The notes below the pieces were generated by a model. It searched no databases. It was not told where the DNA came from and saw only the letters and a list, made by a program, of their open reading frames with translations. From NCBI RefSeq assembly GCF_001183965.1, contig NZ_LFZV01000001.1:293935-357934 (forward strand): a stretch of 64,000 nt of DNA. The letters run 5' to 3'. Within the stretch, counting starts at the first letter, position 1, and the number at the start of each line of letters is the position of its first letter. The DNA comes from Bacillus sp. FJAT-27916. Its GTDB lineage: Bacteria > Bacillota > Bacilli > Bacillales > Pradoshiaceae. Below, in pieces: positions 61,400 to 64,000 of this stretch. The position numbers and the translations under genes were made by a program.

Positions 61400-62081
61400 A
61401 TTGAACGATAAAGGTGTCATATCCGAGCCTTTGGAGCTCTGAGGCAAGCTGTTCTGCTCGATGCTTACTGGAGAAGGCTCCGACCTGCACCTTGTACAGC
61501 TTCTGCTTCTGAGTGGCAGCTTGTCTATTCTTCGTGAGACCATAATGGGACACAATTGACTGGGCGATTGACTGGGCGCATTGCGTTCGATAATCCTCCT
61601 TCTTGAGCAGCCTGCTTTCAATCTTATGTGTCATGAAACCACATTCGACCAGAACAGCTGTCATTCGCGTTTCCCGAAGTACGTGGAAATTGGCTGTCTT
61701 TACTCCTCGATTTTTGCGTCCGGTAGCGGTAATGAGCTTCTCTTGGATCTCTGCGGCTAGGATTTGGGCATCCCTTGGCTTGGATGAGTGTATAAAGGTC
61801 TCTATTCCCTCAGCCTCGTGCCAGCCGCCGTTTCCTGCTGCATTAGCATGGATGGATAGGAAGCAATCAGCACCAAGCTCATTGGCTTTTGCTGTCCGTA
61901 CTTCTAACGGGACATCCTGCTCATCATTATGCGTGAACAGCACCTCTAGATTCGTATAACCTGAAAGAAAATCACGTACATAGAGAGCAACTGCCCGATT
62001 AAATTCATATTCCTTCATCCCATCCGGCGTCCGCTTGCCTAGAGTGGAATAACCATGTCCTGCATCAAGAACAATCTTCAA
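61398..62081 (-). CDS. N-acetylmuramoyl-L-alanine amidase with SPOR domain (CwlC-like)
   Basis: 227 residues, no signal peptide. Amidase_3 domain (about 1-175) with zinc/catalytic residues in DAGHGYSTLG, the Glu of MKEYEFN, FLSIHANA and LVECGF. A C-terminal SPOR domain (about 188-227; LYKVQVGAFSSKHRAEQLAS) binds denuded peptidoglycan. Lack of a signal peptide and the domain order resemble B. subtilis CwlC, a mother-cell lysin of late sporulation. Start ATG 62081 behind GAGGGGG. Confidence 0.9.
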   Translation of the reverse strand: MKIVLDAGHGYSTLGKRTPDGMKEYEFNRAVALYVRDFLSGYTNLEVLFTHNDEQDVPLEVRTAKANELGADCFLSIHANAAGNGGWHEAEGIETFIHSSKPRDAQILAAEIQEKLITATGRKNRGVKTANFHVLRETRMTAVLVECGFMTHKIESRLLKKEDYRTQCAQSIAQSIVSHYGLTKNRQAATQKQKLYKVQVGAFSSKHRAEQLASELQRLGYDTFIVQ

Positions 62082-62142
62082 GCTTATAACCCCCTCTTTC
62101 TTTTATCCTTACTATATGAGACAAGCCTACAAACGGGACCAT

Positions 62143-62186
62143 AAAAAAGAAAAAAGACAAACCTGAAAAGCTTGGCAGGTTTGTCT
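62143..62186 (-). terminator. Intrinsic terminator of the nag operon
   Basis: AGACAAACCTG / CAGGTTTGTCT stem, with U-rich tract on the minus strand. Confidence 0.9.
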
Positions 62187-62197
62187 AGTGGGTTGTC

Positions 62198-62941
62198 TTA
62201 TTTACATAAGGAATAAGCGTCTTTATCAACGATAAGGGTTACATGCGGATGGGATTGAAGGATGCTCGCAGGCAGCTCTTCTGTCATCTCTCCATGAATC
62301 ATGCCATGGATTGCTTCTGCTTTTGCTTTGCCGGAGGCTAGAAGCAGAATTTCCTTGCTCTTCATGATTGTGCCGATTCCCATGGTGATGGCTTGCGTTG
62401 GCACCTCATCAATGGATTCGAAGAAACGGGCATTTGCTTGGCGCGTGCTTTCCTTTAAATCAATGATATGTGTGTCTCCTGTGAAAGGAGTCCCTGGTTC
62501 ATTAAAGCCGATATGTCCGTTAGATCCAATTCCGAGTATTTGAAGGTCAACTTGTCCAAGTGACTCAATAATTTCCTCGTATCGTTTGCATTCCTTTGCA
62601 TGATCCTCTGTATCTCCGCTTGGGATGTGTGTATGCTCCTTCGGAATCTCAAGATATTTGAAAAGATGCTCATACATAAAGGTGAAATAACTGTTTTTAT
62701 CCTCTTGTGGAAGCCCGATGTATTCATCCAGATTGACTGTATGGATATCCTTGTAGCTTGTCCCATTTTGCTGATGGTCTTCGATTAATTCCTTGTATAG
62801 CCCAACCGGTGTACTGCCCGTAGCTAACCCGAGAACGGCATTCGGTTTTTCTTGAACCTTCTTAATGAGAATTTCAGCGGCTTTCTTGCTCATTTCATCA
62901 TAATTTTCTACTACGATAATCTTCATGTTGATTTGTGACAT
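62198..62941 (-). CDS. nagB: Glucosamine-6-phosphate deaminase
   Basis: Converts glucosamine-6-phosphate to fructose-6-phosphate and ammonia. 247 residues. Phosphate-binding LGLATGSTPVGLYKEL, catalytic Asp in TVNLDEYIGL, active-site GIGSNGHIGFNEPG, and TRQANARFF. ATG 62941 shares a base with the nagA stop (TAATG) and has GAGGAG upstream; ATG 62926 lacks an SD but would better match some homologues. Confidence 0.96.
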   Translation of the reverse strand: MSQINMKIIVVENYDEMSKKAAEILIKKVQEKPNAVLGLATGSTPVGLYKELIEDHQQNGTSYKDIHTVNLDEYIGLPQEDKNSYFTFMYEHLFKYLEIPKEHTHIPSGDTEDHAKECKRYEEIIESLGQVDLQILGIGSNGHIGFNEPGTPFTGDTHIIDLKESTRQANARFFESIDEVPTQAITMGIGTIMKSKEILLLASGKAKAEAIHGMIHGEMTEELPASILQSHPHVTLIVDKDAYSLCK

Positions 62942-64000
62942 TACTTTGATTCTCCTCTATAGGCAATTTTTCCTCGGCAAATGGTTGCGCGTACCTGGCA
63001 GTCTTCATCGAGAATGACGATATCTGCTTCTTTCCCAGCAGCAATGCTGCCCTTCTTGTCATATATATTCAATTGCTTGGCAGGATTGACGGCGGCCATT
63101 TGAACGGCATCTCTTAATGAGCAGCCGGTGAATTCCATCATGTTCTTTAAGGCATCATTCATTTTAAGGATGCTTCCTGCAAGGGCTCCGTCAGCCAATC
63201 GTGCTTCCTTGCCTTTAACGAACACATCTTGTCCGCCAAGATCATAAGTGCCGTCTGAAAGTCCTTTGGCACGCATCGCATCCGTAATAAGGATGGTTCG
63301 GTCCACTCCTTTCAGCTTAAGTGCAAGGTTCACCATTTCAGGGGATACATGGATTCCATCGACGATTATTTCTGCATAAATATCTTCATTCATGAGAGAA
63401 GCTCCTGCTGCACCGATATCGCGATGATGCAGGCCGGTCATCTGATTGAATAGATGAGTAGCTTGGCTTAGCCCCTCGGACGCTGCCTCCATTGCCTGCT
63501 CATAGGTTGCACCTGTGTGGCCGATGGATGGGATGATATCTGCTGCAGTCAATAGTTCAACCAATTCTTTGCCGCCTGGCTCCTCTGGGGCGAGTGTAAC
63601 TTGTTTAATGGTGTGTCCGGAGATCTCGGACCATTTCTTGAACAATTCGGGGTCAGGGTTAATGATATATTGAACTGGTTGGGCACCAGCCTTTGAAGGA
63701 TTGACGAAGGGACCTTCTAAATGAACGCCGATGACGTCGGCTTTTCCAGAAATGTTCTCAGACTTGCTGTATTGTTGAACTGTTTGCAAAGCCTGTTCGA
63801 TATTTTCAGGAGATTGAGTCATAGTCGTGGCTAAAAAGGATGTCGTACCTTCTTTAGGGAGGGTATTCGCCATGCAGTTGAGGGCATCCGTCGTACCATC
63901 CATGACATCGCTTCCACCAGCACCATGAATATGCATATCAATAAACCCGGGAACCACGACTTCGTTTTGCGCAATCGTTAATACCTCATCGGCTTGTTCG
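62941..64000 (-). CDS. nagA: N-acetylglucosamine-6-phosphate deacetylase (N-terminus outside window)
   Basis: Deacetylates GlcNAc-6-phosphate, feeding NagB. The frame is open to the right edge, so the first 30-50 residues are missing. Metal-dependent amidohydrolase features: VPGFIDMHIHG, the metal-binding Glu in GVHLEGPFVNP, IGHTGATYEQA, ATHLFNQMTGLHHRDIG, and the catalytic Asp in LITDAMRAKG. nagA precedes nagB as in B. subtilis. The regulator nagR is not in the window. Confidence 0.95.
   Translation of the reverse strand, partial: EQADEVLTIAQNEVVVPGFIDMHIHGAGGSDVMDGTTDALNCMANTLPKEGTTSFLATTMTQSPENIEQALQTVQQYSKSENISGKADVIGVHLEGPFVNPSKAGAQPVQYIINPDPELFKKWSEISGHTIKQVTLAPEEPGGKELVELLTAADIIPSIGHTGATYEQAMEAASEGLSQATHLFNQMTGLHHRDIGAAGASLMNEDIYAEIIVDGIHVSPEMVNLALKLKGVDRTILITDAMRAKGLSDGTYDLGGQDVFVKGKEARLADGALAGSILKMNDALKNMMEFTGCSLRDAVQMAAVNPAKQLNIYDKKGSIAAGKEADIVILDEDCQVRATICRGKIAYRGESK

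Noticed and set aside
1-64000. tRNA or rRNA genes
   Set aside because: No cloverleaf with TTCGA-type T-loop and CCA-proximal stem, and no rRNA-like conserved stretch, was noticed on either strand by eye; a tRNAscan run would settle it.

Overview
The window is chromosomal DNA from a spore-forming member of the Bacillaceae (Bacillota). The evidence is the gene set and its order: yitT-family gene / ftsE-ftsX / ctpB / minJ, csbA-uvrB-uvrA-yvlBCD, sinI and sinR homologues, a complete seven-gene mrp antiporter operon, a wall teichoic acid polymerase-like protein, Gram-positive Shine-Dalgarno sequences with frequent TTG/GTG starts, and many intrinsic terminators. I cannot name the species from the sequence alone.

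Layout. 1-1.5 kb: 3' part of a group II intron, probably IIC, with its reverse transcriptase; it abuts the stop codon of a large two-domain glycerophosphotransferase (1.5-4.8 kb). 5-9.3 kb: secreted SH3/glucosaminidase autolysin and an ABC exporter pair. 9.4-18.3 kb: cell-envelope and division block (YitT, FtsE, FtsX, M23 hydrolase, CtpB-type protease, MinJ). Inside this block sits an AimR-like TPR receptor translationally coupled to a 41-residue secreted peptide. 18.4-25.6 kb: membrane-lipid genes (TVP38, DUF374 acyltransferase, a pseudo-phosphatase/GT4 fusion), an AraC regulator, and two CorC/HlyC paralogues behind a structured leader. 26-36.3 kb: redox and metabolism (CMD protein, flavodoxin, MFS pump, MetE, class I ribonucleotide reductase). 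metE and the reductase operon each carry a cobalamin riboswitch. 37-43 kb: orphan Opp-like permeases, a P-type ATPase, and convergent sinI and sinR, with sinI behind a cyclic-di-GMP-I (GEMM) riboswitch. 43-50 kb: mrpABCDEFG and a divergent Usp-domain protein. 50-54 kb: a catalytic-domain-only tyrosine recombinase, a GH15 glycosidase, a class B sortase. 54-64 kb: csbA, uvrB, uvrA, yvlB-C-D, a spore-type amidase, nagB and the 3' part of nagA.

Most notable: (1) a c-di-GMP riboswitch placed directly on a sinI anti-repressor gene, with sinR convergent rather than co-transcribed; (2) an arbitrium-like receptor/peptide pair with no prophage around it and no recognisable DNA-binding domain; (3) two intergenic arrays of a roughly 20-bp helically phased motif (CGCCCATAA), each followed by the same conserved tail; (4) a structured RNA leader and SD-hairpin-TTG start regions on the CorC genes. 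No tRNA, rRNA, CRISPR array or prophage was seen.
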